Of a stretch of 64,000 bases of DNA, positions 26,030 to 33,569 are shown in pieces; positions within the stretch are counted from its first letter, which is position 1; each line of letters starts with the position of its first letter. Both the position numbers and the translations under genes were made by a program. Below the pieces are notes generated by a model. The model did no database searches. It was not told the origin of the DNA and saw only the letters and a list, made by a program, of their open reading frames with translations. The stretch comes from an uncultured Eubacteriales bacterium. Its GTDB lineage: Bacteria; Bacillota; Clostridia; Oscillospirales; Acutalibacteraceae. The stretch is taken from assembly GCA_910584745.1 (NCBI GenBank), contig CAJUDG010000004.1:62001-126000 (forward strand), read 5' to 3'.

Positions 26030-26400
26030 GTATAGCCATAGCGGTTCTAATAGGTGCGCTGACCGGGGTGCTGTCGGGCCTAGGGGTCGGGGGCGGAACT
26101 CTCCTGCTCCTATGGATGACGGCGGTTATAGGGATGGAGCAGGCCCGGGCCGGCGGGGTGAACCTTCTGTACTTTATCGCCTGCGCCCTGCCGGCGGTTT
26201 TCGGGCATATAAAAAACGGCCTTATAGAGAAAAAGGCCGTTTTCTGGTGCGTTATATTCGGCGTGCCCGCCTGCATACTGGGGGCTCTCCTGGCGGCGGG
26301 GATGGATATGGGACTGCTTAAGAGGCTCTTCGGCGGGTTTATCCTGGTAATAGGCGTAAAGGAGCTGTTCTATAAGGAGCGCCCTCAGCGGCCCTTATAG
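26026..26400 (+). CDS. TauE/SafE family exporter, C-terminal half-protein
   Basis: A 124-residue membrane protein with the same repeat hallmark as its partner (LIGALTGVLSGLGVGGGTLLLLW) and the closing motif GFILVIGVKELF. GTG 26026 overlaps the preceding stop by 4 bp, so the two halves are probably made in equal amounts and assemble as a heterodimer; family members export sulfite, sulfoacetate or related anions. The last 16 bp overlap the convergent gene on the other strand. Confidence 0.8.
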   Translation: MSIAIAVLIGALTGVLSGLGVGGGTLLLLWMTAVIGMEQARAGGVNLLYFIACALPAVFGHIKNGLIEKKAVFWCVIFGVPACILGALLAAGMDMGLLKRLFGGFILVIGVKELFYKERPQRPL

Positions 26401-26927
26401 ATGCGCCCGGCCAGGATGGTGTTTACAAGGGTGGAGACGCCGTCAAAGACAAAGCCGATGCCCACAAAGACTATCAGCGTCTCTACGGCCCCGAAGGGAT
26501 TGAGGATTATCACCACCCCGAAGGCCATCAGGGCCAAAGCGGCCAGAAGGGAGGCCCACCACTTGTCAAAGCCCAGGGCCTTCATGTCCTGGGCCCGCTT
26601 TATGGCGGAGACGCTGTCCACCAGGATGTATATGCCCAGGGCCACGGGCACGATGGACACTATAAACTGGGGGGATATCAGCAGGAAAAGCCCCAGCGCC
26701 AGCAGGACCACCCCCAACGACAGGTCGAAGGGCTGGCCGTCCTCGGCCATGCCGTACCGGCGGCAGGCGATTATCTTTGACAGGCCGTACCAGACGGTGA
26801 CCGCCCCGATGAGAAAGCACGCCAAGCGCAGGGCCTTGCCCGGGGCGATCATCAGCACCAGGCCCAGGATGGTGTAAAGTATCGAGGTGGTAATAAGGCT
26901 CTTTCTAAAATAGTTGAGCATATTCAT
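26385..26927 (-). CDS. HdeD-like DUF308 membrane protein
   Basis: A 180-residue protein with six hydrophobic helices arranged as repeats of the DUF308 unit (ILYTILGLVLMIAPGKALRL; LGLFLLISPQFIVSIVPVALG; FGVVIILNPFGAVETLIVFVG). HdeD in E. coli is linked to acid resistance; in Firmicutes the role is not known. Start is ATG 26927 (AAAGGA 4 nt upstream) or ATG 26921. The 3' end overlaps the convergent exporter gene by 16 bp. Confidence 0.8.
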   Translation of the reverse strand: MNMLNYFRKSLITTSILYTILGLVLMIAPGKALRLACFLIGAVTVWYGLSKIIACRRYGMAEDGQPFDLSLGVVLLALGLFLLISPQFIVSIVPVALGIYILVDSVSAIKRAQDMKALGFDKWWASLLAALALMAFGVVIILNPFGAVETLIVFVGIGFVFDGVSTLVNTILAGRIYKGR

Positions 26928-26941
26928 GGTCCTTTCATGAT

Positions 26942-27769
26942 TTATTTCTGCTGTACCCGTTTTACGGACTGTAAGCTCTCCTCTGCCCCGCACCGCTCTG
27001 CATATGGCCGAAGCTCCTCATATGCTCGCTCAGGGTCAGTCTCGCCGGAGTAGAAGTATGTCCATTGGGACAGATTGCTGTGGGCGTAGTTGCAGTGGAT
27101 ATTGCTGGTGTACACCTGCACGACGGGGTCTGTTATAGCGCCGTTTTCGCAGATGATGTCCTCCCGATAGACCGGGTACTTTTGGCCGTCCTCCACGTAG
27201 ATGAGGTTGATGGTAAGGTCATCTTCGGCAAGCTCCAGCCGCTCGCTGAGCCCGGCATCCTCGTTATAGCTGTTCTCGGCCGTGACCTTCTCGAAGTAGA
27301 ACTGCTCGTGGTACGCCTTTAGTATGTCCTGCTCCCTGTCCCTGCACTTCTCAGGAACAAGTATATTCTGGGCGCGGTCGTCCGTAACAAGCTTTTCCCC
27401 GGCGGTGGAACCATCGGCGGCCTTTATGCCGTGGATGTCCAGGTAGTTTTTATCAACGCTGACACAGTACCCGGCGGGGTCTATCTCAACGGGCAGGTCC
27501 ACGTGGTTCAGCTCATAGAGGGGCGTGCCCTCGCCGTCGGCATCCTGGAAGTTGTAGGCGTTTATCACGAACGCGCCCGCCTTCTCCTCAAGAAGCGTCA
27601 AAAGCTCCTGGCTGCGGCCTGCTATCTCAAGATAGGTCTTTGGGTCGTCCTCGCCGCTGTATTTGAGTTCCGTGGCGTAGACGTATCGTCCCTCCGGGTC
27701 CTTGGCGTTAGTGCAGCCCGCAAACAGTACCAGCAGGCAGAGGGCCAAAAACAGAGCTGTCTTTTTCAT
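26942..27769 (-). CDS. Lipoprotein of unknown function
   Basis: A 275-residue lipoprotein: basic N-terminus, hydrophobic stretch and lipobox LFAGC with Cys19 as the lipidated residue. The mature part is acidic with YVYATELKYSGEDDP near its start and several predicted strands, and no catalytic motif that I recognise. It lies 14 bp before the HdeD-like gene on the same strand. An imperfect inverted repeat (27771-27779 with 27804-27812) sits just before its start codon. Confidence 0.55.
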   Translation of the reverse strand: MKKTALFLALCLLVLFAGCTNAKDPEGRYVYATELKYSGEDDPKTYLEIAGRSQELLTLLEEKAGAFVINAYNFQDADGEGTPLYELNHVDLPVEIDPAGYCVSVDKNYLDIHGIKAADGSTAGEKLVTDDRAQNILVPEKCRDREQDILKAYHEQFYFEKVTAENSYNEDAGLSERLELAEDDLTINLIYVEDGQKYPVYREDIICENGAITDPVVQVYTSNIHCNYAHSNLSQWTYFYSGETDPERAYEELRPYAERCGAEESLQSVKRVQQK

Positions 27770-27849
27770 AGGGTATCACTCCCGGTATTTTATGGGATAA
27801 TGATACCTCATAGTTTAAAAGAATGGCTTGCGGGTTTCTAAAGTATTTC

Positions 27850-28413
27850 TTACTCTTTAGGGAGCTTCTTCATCATGATGTACTCGTTGTGCAGGCTGCC
27901 GTCCTTGAACCGGTACGCGTCCGGGCGCACGCCGACTATCCTGAAGCCCATCTTCTCATAGAGCCCCCTGGCCCGGGCGTTGCCCTCTACGAACTCCAGC
28001 TCCAGCTGGGTGGTGTCCCCCCAGCTTTTGGCGATGTGCTCCATCTCCCGGAACATGGCCGTGCCTATGCCCTGGCCCCAGAACTCCTGCAAAAGAGCTA
28101 TGGCGATGGCACCCCGGTGGCGCACCTTCATCATGGGGTTGCGGTGAATACTACAGTTTCCGGCTATTTTGCCGTCCACCTCGCAGACCAGCACGGCGGC
28201 GTTTTCATCGGAGTTGTTACCCTCTACCCACTTGGCTTCGCCCTCGGCGGTGTATTTTGCACACTCCTCGGGGTAGCGCATGATGAAGTCCGACTCTCCC
28301 GCCGAGCGCACAAGATAGTCCAAGAGGCCGGGGATATCCTCGTTCCGGGGGTTGCGCAGAATGGCTTTCCTGCCATCCTTTAAATCAAAGCTTACCTCTC
28401 TTGTAAGCATCAT
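27850..28413 (-). CDS. GNAT N-acyltransferase in the T-box operon
   Basis: A 187-residue GNAT enzyme. The acyl-CoA-binding motif is ALLQEFWGQGIGTAMFREM, followed by LEFVEGNARARGLYEKMGFRIVGV, both well conserved. Its ATG overlaps the stop of the XRE-cupin-acyl-CoA synthetase gene by ATGA with GGAGG just upstream, so its synthesis is tied to that enzyme. This raises the possibility that it uses an acyl-CoA made by its partner instead of acetyl-CoA, but the sequence alone cannot show that. Confidence 0.8.
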   Translation of the reverse strand: MMLTREVSFDLKDGRKAILRNPRNEDIPGLLDYLVRSAGESDFIMRYPEECAKYTAEGEAKWVEGNNSDENAAVLVCEVDGKIAGNCSIHRNPMMKVRHRGAIAIALLQEFWGQGIGTAMFREMEHIAKSWGDTTQLELEFVEGNARARGLYEKMGFRIVGVRPDAYRFKDGSLHNEYIMMKKLPKE

Positions 28414-30707
28414 TTGTCCTCCTCTCTTATCTGCACCCGCCTTATCTTGCCGCTGATAGTCTTGGGCAGGTCGTCCCTGAACTCAACTATGCGCGGGTAT
28501 TTATAGGGGGCGGTGTGCTTTTTCACATAGGTCTGTATCTCTTTTTTCAGCTCGTCTGTGCCAACTGTGCCCCTTGTCAGCACGATGGTGGCCTTTACCA
28601 CCTGGCCGCGTATGGGGTCCGGGGCGGCGGTGACGGCGCACTCCAGGACGTAGGGCAGCTCCATTATCACGCTCTCTATCTCGAAGGGCCCGATGCGGTA
28701 GCCGCTGGACTTTATCACATCGTCCGTGCGGCCCACGTACCAGAAATAGCCGTCCTCGTCCCGCCAGGCGGTGTCGCCGGTGTGGTACATGCCGTCGTGC
28801 CAGGACTCTTTGGTCTGCTCCTCATTCTGATAGTAGCCCATGAACAGGCCGCAGGGGACCTTTTTGTCCGTGCGCACCACTATCTCGCCGGTCTCGCCCA
28901 CAGGGGCGGAGGAGCCGTCGGGCAGCACCACGTCCACGTCGTACAGAGGGCTTGGCACGCCCATGGAGCCCACCCTCGGTATGGAGCCCACGGGGTTATA
29001 GATCACGCAGGTGGTCTCCGTCTGGCCGTAGCCCTCCATAAGGGCAAGGCCGGTGGCGCGCTTCCACTGCTCGTAGACCTCGGGGTTCAGGGCCTCGCCG
29101 GCGGTGGTGGAGTATTCTATGCCGCTCAAGTCGTATTTGCTGAGGTCTTCTTTTATGAAGAAGCGGTACATGGTGGGCGGCGCGCAGAAGGTGGTTATAT
29201 GGTACTTTGCGAACATGGGCAGGATGTCGTGGGCGTCGAACTTGTCAAAGTCATAGGTGAATATCGCCGCCTCGCACATCCACTGGCCGTAGTATTTCCC
29301 CCACATGGCCTTGCCCCAGCCGGTGTCGGAGATGGTGAAGTGCAGGCCGTCGGGGTTCACGTTGTGCCAGTAGCGGGCGGTTATATAGTGGCCTAGAGCG
29401 TACTTATAGCTGTGCACGGCGATCTTTGGATAGCCGGTGGTGCCGGAGGTGAAGTACATGAGCATGGGGTCGCTGCCCGAGGGGGAGTCGGGCTTGCGGT
29501 CGTACACGTCTGAGAAGCCGGCCATTTCTTTATCAAAGTCATGCCAGCCCAGCCTGTTCTCGCCAACCATTATCTTGACCTCTACCTCCGGGCAGTTCTC
29601 GGCGGCCCGGTCGGCCTCATCGGCGGTCTGGCCGTCGGAGGTGCAGAGGATGGCCTTTACCCCCGCGGCTTTGAAGCGGTAGTCGAAGTCGTGCTCCATC
29701 AAAAGGTGGGTGGCGGGGATTATCACCGCGCCCATCTTGTGCAGGGCGGTTATCACGTACCAGAACTGGTAGTGGCGCTTTAATACCACCAGCACCCGGT
29801 CCCCGCGCTTTATGCCCAGGCTCTCGAGATAGTTGGCCGTCTGGTTCGAGAGCCTGCTGATATCGGAGAAGGTGAAGCGGCGCTCGTTCTTGTCGTGGTC
29901 CAGATGGAGCATGGCAAGGCGCTCCGGCTCCCTTCTGGCGATCTCGTCCACCACGTCAAAGGCAAAGTTGAAGTTCTCCTCGTTCTTGAACTTTATGCCG
30001 TTTAATATTCCGTTTTCATCCAGGGTGGTGGTGATAAATGGGTCTATGATGCTCTCCCTGGGCTGGCGGGCCAGCTTGCGGTCTATAAGGGTCTGGAAGC
30101 GGTCGGGCTCCTGGGGCTGGTCCTCGGTGCCCTTCATCACCATGGCGTAGAGCTGGCAGTCCCCACCGCCGGTGGCGATCATGCCGTGGGGGGTGCCGGA
30201 GTTATAGTAGATGGAGTCGCCCTCGTTGAGGACCTCGATATGGCTGCCTATCTGGGCCTTCATGGAGCCCTTTACGACGATGTCGAACTCCTGGCCCGCG
30301 TGGCTTGCCAGCTTTATTGCCACATGCTGCTCCGCCTCGCTGTAGGGCATGGTGACGAAGAAGGGCTCGGCGGTCTTGTTTTTAAAGAGCGGCGCCAGGT
30401 TCAGATACTTGAAGCCGTGGCGGCGGGTGATGGGCAGGCCGTCCCCGTGGCGCACGATGGTATAATTTGAGAGGGTAGGGCTCACGCCCCGTATCAGGTC
30501 CGTGGGGTCCACGCCGAAACGCTTTGCACACTTATAGATAAAGGTGAAGCTGAAATCCTGCTCCCCCTCCTCGCAGCGGGCGTACTCCTCAACGCTGACC
30601 CCTGTGCAGCGGGCCATCTCCTCCTCAGAGAGGCCGGTTATCTCCCGCATGGTGCGGATACGCTCCGCCACCTCTCCCAGCTGGGCCTTCAGATCTGTCT
30701 TTTCCAT
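28410..30707 (-). CDS. XRE-cupin-acyl-CoA synthetase triple fusion
   Basis: A 765-residue protein with three parts. Residues about 10-72 are an XRE/Cro helix-turn-helix (LSEEEMARCTGVSVEEYARCEEG region). Residues about 100-190 are a cupin (GQEFDIVVKGSMKAQIG, GDSIYYNSGTPHGM), as in PuuR/SutR-type regulators. From about 235 to the end lies an adenylate-forming enzyme with YFTSGTTGYPK, GYGQTET, YHTGDTAWRDEDGYFWYVGR and the catalytic Lys in LPKTISGKIRR. It resembles medium-chain acyl-CoA synthetases. The regulator half may sense the substrate of the enzyme half or act as a DNA-bound switch. A T-box leader lies 75 bp upstream. AGGGGGAT precedes the ATG. Confidence 0.88.
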   Translation of the reverse strand: MEKTDLKAQLGEVAERIRTMREITGLSEEEMARCTGVSVEEYARCEEGEQDFSFTFIYKCAKRFGVDPTDLIRGVSPTLSNYTIVRHGDGLPITRRHGFKYLNLAPLFKNKTAEPFFVTMPYSEAEQHVAIKLASHAGQEFDIVVKGSMKAQIGSHIEVLNEGDSIYYNSGTPHGMIATGGGDCQLYAMVMKGTEDQPQEPDRFQTLIDRKLARQPRESIIDPFITTTLDENGILNGIKFKNEENFNFAFDVVDEIARREPERLAMLHLDHDKNERRFTFSDISRLSNQTANYLESLGIKRGDRVLVVLKRHYQFWYVITALHKMGAVIIPATHLLMEHDFDYRFKAAGVKAILCTSDGQTADEADRAAENCPEVEVKIMVGENRLGWHDFDKEMAGFSDVYDRKPDSPSGSDPMLMYFTSGTTGYPKIAVHSYKYALGHYITARYWHNVNPDGLHFTISDTGWGKAMWGKYYGQWMCEAAIFTYDFDKFDAHDILPMFAKYHITTFCAPPTMYRFFIKEDLSKYDLSGIEYSTTAGEALNPEVYEQWKRATGLALMEGYGQTETTCVIYNPVGSIPRVGSMGVPSPLYDVDVVLPDGSSAPVGETGEIVVRTDKKVPCGLFMGYYQNEEQTKESWHDGMYHTGDTAWRDEDGYFWYVGRTDDVIKSSGYRIGPFEIESVIMELPYVLECAVTAAPDPIRGQVVKATIVLTRGTVGTDELKKEIQTYVKKHTAPYKYPRIVEFRDDLPKTISGKIRRVQIREEDK

Positions 30708-30780
30708 TGGGCATCCCCCTAGTCAAGTGATATATATGTATTATTTTGCACGATCTCGCCGGATATAGCTCTGGAAGCGA

Positions 30781-31105
30781 TAAAAAAAACCGCCCCATAG
30801 GAATATACCTATGAGACGGATATGCTCCGCGGTACCACTCATATTGCGATACCTACCGTCAGGTAAGTATTCGCCTCCTCTTTGTCAGGCTCCAGCAAGC
30901 CCCTGCTCTAACGCGGCGTACACGGGAGACGTCTACTGCCAAAGAATTGGCTGAGCCAATTCCGCGGGTTCGGGTCTCCGGCTCGGAAGGGATAAGCGCT
31001 TTTGAGGGTGTCACGCCGGCTTGCAGCATCCGCCTGCTCTCTGTAGAGACGTTCCTCAGGCTTTCTTCGTCATTGCCTTTAGGTATATGCAGTTATAAAT
31101 ACATT
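30781..31105 (-). promoter_or_regulatory. T-box riboswitch leader
   Basis: The minus-strand leader contains the T-box proper GAGTGGTACCGCGG (30827-30840), which pairs with the acceptor end of an uncharged tRNA. A terminator stem follows (30808-30819 with 30790-30801, two G-U pairs, then eight U). At the 5' end a Stem I can be folded: a kink-turn (GGC-AAT-GA against CCGAGCC), GAAG/CTTC and TGAGG/CCTCA helices, and the distal ACAGAGAGC region. The specifier by position is most likely ATC (Ile, 30991-30993); TAT (Tyr) one register away is the alternative. It controls the acyl-CoA synthetase-GNAT operon. Confidence 0.88.
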
Positions 31106-31111
31106 TTGATT

Positions 31112-31140
31112 ATTATAGCTTGGTTCAGGCCAAATGTCAA
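31112..31140 (-). promoter_or_regulatory. Consensus promoter of the T-box operon
   Basis: Perfect TTGACA (31135-31140), 17-bp spacer and perfect TATAAT (31112-31117). The rsgA stop codon TGA lies inside the -35 hexamer. A fully consensus promoter behind a T-box implies that control is almost entirely by attenuation. Confidence 0.92.
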
Positions 31141-32192
31141 TATGCTCCGGGGAAATTTTTGCCTTTATATTTTCGCTGCTGCCGCCTGGACTTCGCGAGG
31201 GTCCGGCTGGGCTGGCCCTGCTTCATCCGCGCGCCCAGGCGGCGGCTGCGGTCCGATTCCAGCTCCAGCTGCTTATAACTCTCCCAGCGCTCTTTGGAGA
31301 GCTCGCCGCTATCTATGGCGGCGCGTATGGCACAGCCGGGCTCGCTCTCGTGCTTACAGTCCGTAAAGCGGCAGCGGCCCAGAAACTTCTCCACGTCCGG
31401 GAAGGCCGTGGAAAGGCCCTCTCCCGCGTCCCACATGCCCAGCTCCCTCATGCCGGGGGTGTCTATCACCAGCAGCCCGCTCTTTAAGAGCAGCAGCTGG
31501 CGGTGGGTGGTGGTGTGCCGCCCGGCGGAGTCGTACTCCCGCACGCCGCCCACGGACATTACCTCCTCCCCGGCCAGGGCGTTGATAAGGCTGGATTTGC
31601 CCACGCCGGAGCTGCCCAGAAAGGCGGCTGTCACTCCGGGCCGGAGATAGGGCGCGAGCTGGTCCATGCCCTGGCCGGTCTTAGAGCTCAGTGCGAACAC
31701 AGGGGCGTCCCCGGCCACAGCTTCGGCCTGCCGGAGCATTTCGCCGTGGTCCCCGGGCAGGTCTGCCTTGGTGAGCAGCACAACGGGCCTTGCGCCGCTG
31801 TTCCAGCTCAGGGTCAGATAGCGCTCCAGGCGCTTCAGGCTGAAGTTCTCGTTCAGGGACTGAACGGCGAACACCACGTCCATGTTGGCGGCCACGGCCT
31901 GCTCGGTGCCGTGCCAGCCGTCCAGCCGGGAGAAGAAGCTCCTTCGCGGCAGGGTCTTTACTATCTGCCAGTCGCCTAATGCCGGCAGAGCCAGCACATA
32001 GTCGCCGGTGGTGGGAAACTCCTGGCCGCCCTCGTAGATATACTCCTTGGTCTTGAGGGTGGCGTACTGCTGGCCCTCCGGGGTGATCAGCTGCCAGCGG
32101 CCCTTAAATACCGCCGTGACCCTGGCGGGCAGGGCGGGGCCCTCCGGGGGGATAAGCTCCTCGGGGAAGCCGTAGGTTTTTATATCTGTCAT
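31137..32192 (-). CDS. rsgA: Ribosome small-subunit-dependent GTPase RsgA
   Basis: RsgA is a circularly permuted GTPase that acts late in 30S subunit maturation. The 351-residue protein has an N-terminal OB-fold, the permuted G motifs (LTKAD as G4, GSSGVGKSSLINAL as G1, DTPGMREL as G3) and a C-terminal zinc site built from Cys and His in CRFTDCKHESEPGCAIR. A basic tail (RMKQGQPSRTLAKSRRQQRK) fits rRNA contact. AGGAGGT precedes the ATG and lies within a 21-codon upstream ORF whose stop overlaps the start as ATGA. Confidence 0.94.
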   Translation of the reverse strand: MTDIKTYGFPEELIPPEGPALPARVTAVFKGRWQLITPEGQQYATLKTKEYIYEGGQEFPTTGDYVLALPALGDWQIVKTLPRRSFFSRLDGWHGTEQAVAANMDVVFAVQSLNENFSLKRLERYLTLSWNSGARPVVLLTKADLPGDHGEMLRQAEAVAGDAPVFALSSKTGQGMDQLAPYLRPGVTAAFLGSSGVGKSSLINALAGEEVMSVGGVREYDSAGRHTTTHRQLLLLKSGLLVIDTPGMRELGMWDAGEGLSTAFPDVEKFLGRCRFTDCKHESEPGCAIRAAIDSGELSKERWESYKQLELESDRSRRLGARMKQGQPSRTLAKSRRQQRKYKGKNFPGAY

Positions 32193-32254
32193 TTAGTACC
32201 TCCTGATAAAATGGGTTTTTCTGCGGGCTTACTATAAAATTTCGCATAAAACAT
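32189..32254 (-). CDS. Short ORF translationally coupled to rsgA
   Basis: A 21-codon ORF (starts MFYAKFYSKPAEK) preceded by GAAAGGAGAG. Its TGA overlaps the rsgA ATG, and it contains the rsgA Shine-Dalgarno. It lies just after an intrinsic terminator, so it would be translated only on read-through transcripts. Probably a coupling or leader ORF; no homology recognised. Confidence 0.5.
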   Translation of the reverse strand: MFYAKFYSKPAEKPILSGGTK

Positions 32255-32263
32255 CTCTCCTTT

Positions 32264-32302
32264 CAAAAGTAAAGGACCGGCCCCCAAACAGGAGCCGGTC
32301 CT
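32264..32302 (-). terminator. Attenuator-type terminator in the rsgA leader
   Basis: A 9-bp stem (32294-32302 with 32273-32281 on the minus strand) is followed by TTACTTTTG. It sits between the promoter and rsgA, about 72 bp before the rsgA start, so it should reduce read-through unless antiterminated. Confidence 0.65.
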
Positions 32303-32316
32303 ACCGTTTTCTTCAC

Positions 32317-32376
32317 TCAGACAAGAGCAGGGCAAGCGGCGGGTCCTCTGTTTTTCGGGGAAGTATATATAAGCAT
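32317..32376 (-). CDS. Putative rsgA leader peptide
   Basis: A 19-codon ORF (MLIYTSPKNRGP start) with AAAGGCGGTGAG upstream, beginning about 30 nt after the predicted transcription start and ending 15 nt before the terminator stem. The order promoter, short ORF, terminator, gene is the usual layout of ribosome-mediated attenuation, as seen ahead of several antibiotic-responsive genes. Translation has not been shown. Confidence 0.45.
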   Translation of the reverse strand: MLIYTSPKNRGPAACPALV

Positions 32377-32412
32377 TGCCGCTCACCGCCTTTCTTTGAT
32401 GTCTGTAGGGTC

Positions 32413-32441
32413 ATATTAGCACATATAAAGCCGCATGTCAA
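32413..32441 (-). promoter_or_regulatory. Promoter of the rsgA leader transcript
   Basis: TTGACA (32436-32441) and TAATAT (32413-32418), 17 bp apart, on the minus strand. Predicted start near 32406 gives a leader of about 215 nt before rsgA. Confidence 0.85.
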
Positions 32442-32448
32442 GCCAAAA

Positions 32449-32934
32449 TTACATACACACCTCGTCCCGGCGCACAGAGCCCAGGTACACCGGCCCCGCC
32501 GAGCTCAAAACCTCCCGCACGCGCCCCCGAAGCTGAATGGGCACAAGGGGTAAAGTTTCCGCCTCCTCCGGCGTGACCCATACTGAGCCGGTCTGCTGGA
32601 AGTCCGTTTCGCTCCTCTCGCGCACCGTTTCAGAGACTGTCCGCGCCAGGAAGATGTGCAGGGTGCGGTGGCAGTATTGGGGAAAGCGTCGGCGCATGTC
32701 CGGGTCGGTGAATATCTCCTCGCAGAGGGCCGCGAAGCGCACCGGCTCCACCACAAGGCCGGTCTCCTCAAGGACCTCGCGGGCCACGGCCTCCTCCATG
32801 GTCTCGTACACGTGCTGGCCCCCGCCGGGCAGGTCGAAGTATTCCTCGCCGGAGGAGGTCTCGCAGCGGTTCAGCAGGAGCCTGCCGTCGGGGGAGAGGA
32901 GGAGGGCCTTGGCAGAGCATCTTATCATATCCAT
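32449..32934 (-). CDS. NUDIX hydrolase
   Basis: A 161-residue Nudix enzyme that would cleave a nucleoside diphosphate linked to another moiety. The Nudix box is intact from GGGQHVYETMEEA to the metal-binding REVLEETG (Gly-x5-Glu-x7-Arg-Glu-x2-Glu-Glu-x-Gly). The specific substrate cannot be told. It lies upstream of the rsgA promoter on the same strand and ends just before it. Confidence 0.9.
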   Translation of the reverse strand: MDMIRCSAKALLLSPDGRLLLNRCETSSGEEYFDLPGGGQHVYETMEEAVAREVLEETGLVVEPVRFAALCEEIFTDPDMRRRFPQYCHRTLHIFLARTVSETVRERSETDFQQTGSVWVTPEEAETLPLVPIQLRGRVREVLSSAGPVYLGSVRRDEVCM

Positions 32935-32973
32935 AACGATTCCACCTTCGGTATTATTGAGCCTTGCAGAGGG

Positions 32974-33204
32974 TCACGCAGCTTGGTTTTCATAGTTCAC
33001 AACGGTTATCTCCATCATCGAGGAACTGAAGGCCTTTACGATATTTTCAAGCCGCGCGGCAACCTCGTCGTCGAAAAAGCTCTCGCCGCACTGGGCGCAT
33101 CGCGTGCAGGGCACATTTTTGACAATGATTATACCCTTCTCAAGAGTCACCACATGAGTAGTCGTTCCTTTTTCAAGGCCGCCTTTACAGAAAAAACAGC
33201 GCAT
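32974..33204 (-). CDS. YgiT-type zinc-finger antitoxin
   Basis: A 76-residue protein with two CxxC pairs, CFFCKGG at the start and CTRCAQCGESFF in the middle, the zinc-ribbon of YgiT/MqsA-type antitoxins. The C-terminal DNA-binding XRE part of full MqsA is absent; only a short helical tail (DDEVAARLENIVKAF) remains. It begins 4 bp after the DUF4258 gene stop with AAGGAG upstream, forming a two-gene toxin-antitoxin module with the toxin gene first. Confidence 0.8.
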   Translation of the reverse strand: MRCFFCKGGLEKGTTTHVVTLEKGIIIVKNVPCTRCAQCGESFFDDEVAARLENIVKAFSSSMMEITVVNYENQAA

Positions 33205-33208
33205 AGGT

Positions 33209-33526
33209 TCAGGGCTCCTTCCTGGATGAAAATTCGTTTTCCCACTTATCAGGGTCCGGGTAGTAGGCGGTGATGAGCCATAGGAAATCTTCACCGGCGC
33301 CTACTACTATATGCAGGGGGCGGCCTGAAATGCTGCACCCAAGCACAAGGCAGCTTGGAAAGGGGTGATTGTCAGGATATACCTCGAGAATGCTGCCCAC
33401 GGATATACAATGCTTCACATCGCTGGGTTGTATGCCGCGCTCCTGCAGTCTTGCAAGGATGTGCGTTGTCCATTTGAAATGTCCTTTTCCGCATAGTGTA
33501 CGCAAATATTCAATGGATATTTCCAT
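33209..33526 (-). CDS. DUF4258 putative toxin
   Basis: A 105-residue protein of the DUF4258 family, which has a RelE/BECR-like RNase fold. Recognisable features are FKWTTHILARLQERGI with the conserved His near the start, then VKHCISVG, ILEVYPDN, and PLHIVVGAGEDFLWLITAYYPDPDKWE, the usual C-terminus with Tyr and Asp. Partnered with the YgiT antitoxin directly downstream. AGGAGG lies 8 nt before the ATG. Confidence 0.8.
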   Translation of the reverse strand: MEISIEYLRTLCGKGHFKWTTHILARLQERGIQPSDVKHCISVGSILEVYPDNHPFPSCLVLGCSISGRPLHIVVGAGEDFLWLITAYYPDPDKWENEFSSRKEP

Positions 33527-33569
33527 TCAGCAAGGCCTCCTGATGGGATTTGGCTTCGGCTGTTTGGGG

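Noticed and set aside
26942..27769. Bacteriocin-associated membrane protein
   Set aside because: The N-terminal region vaguely recalls that family, but there are no FtsX-type helices, so I kept it as an unknown lipoprotein.
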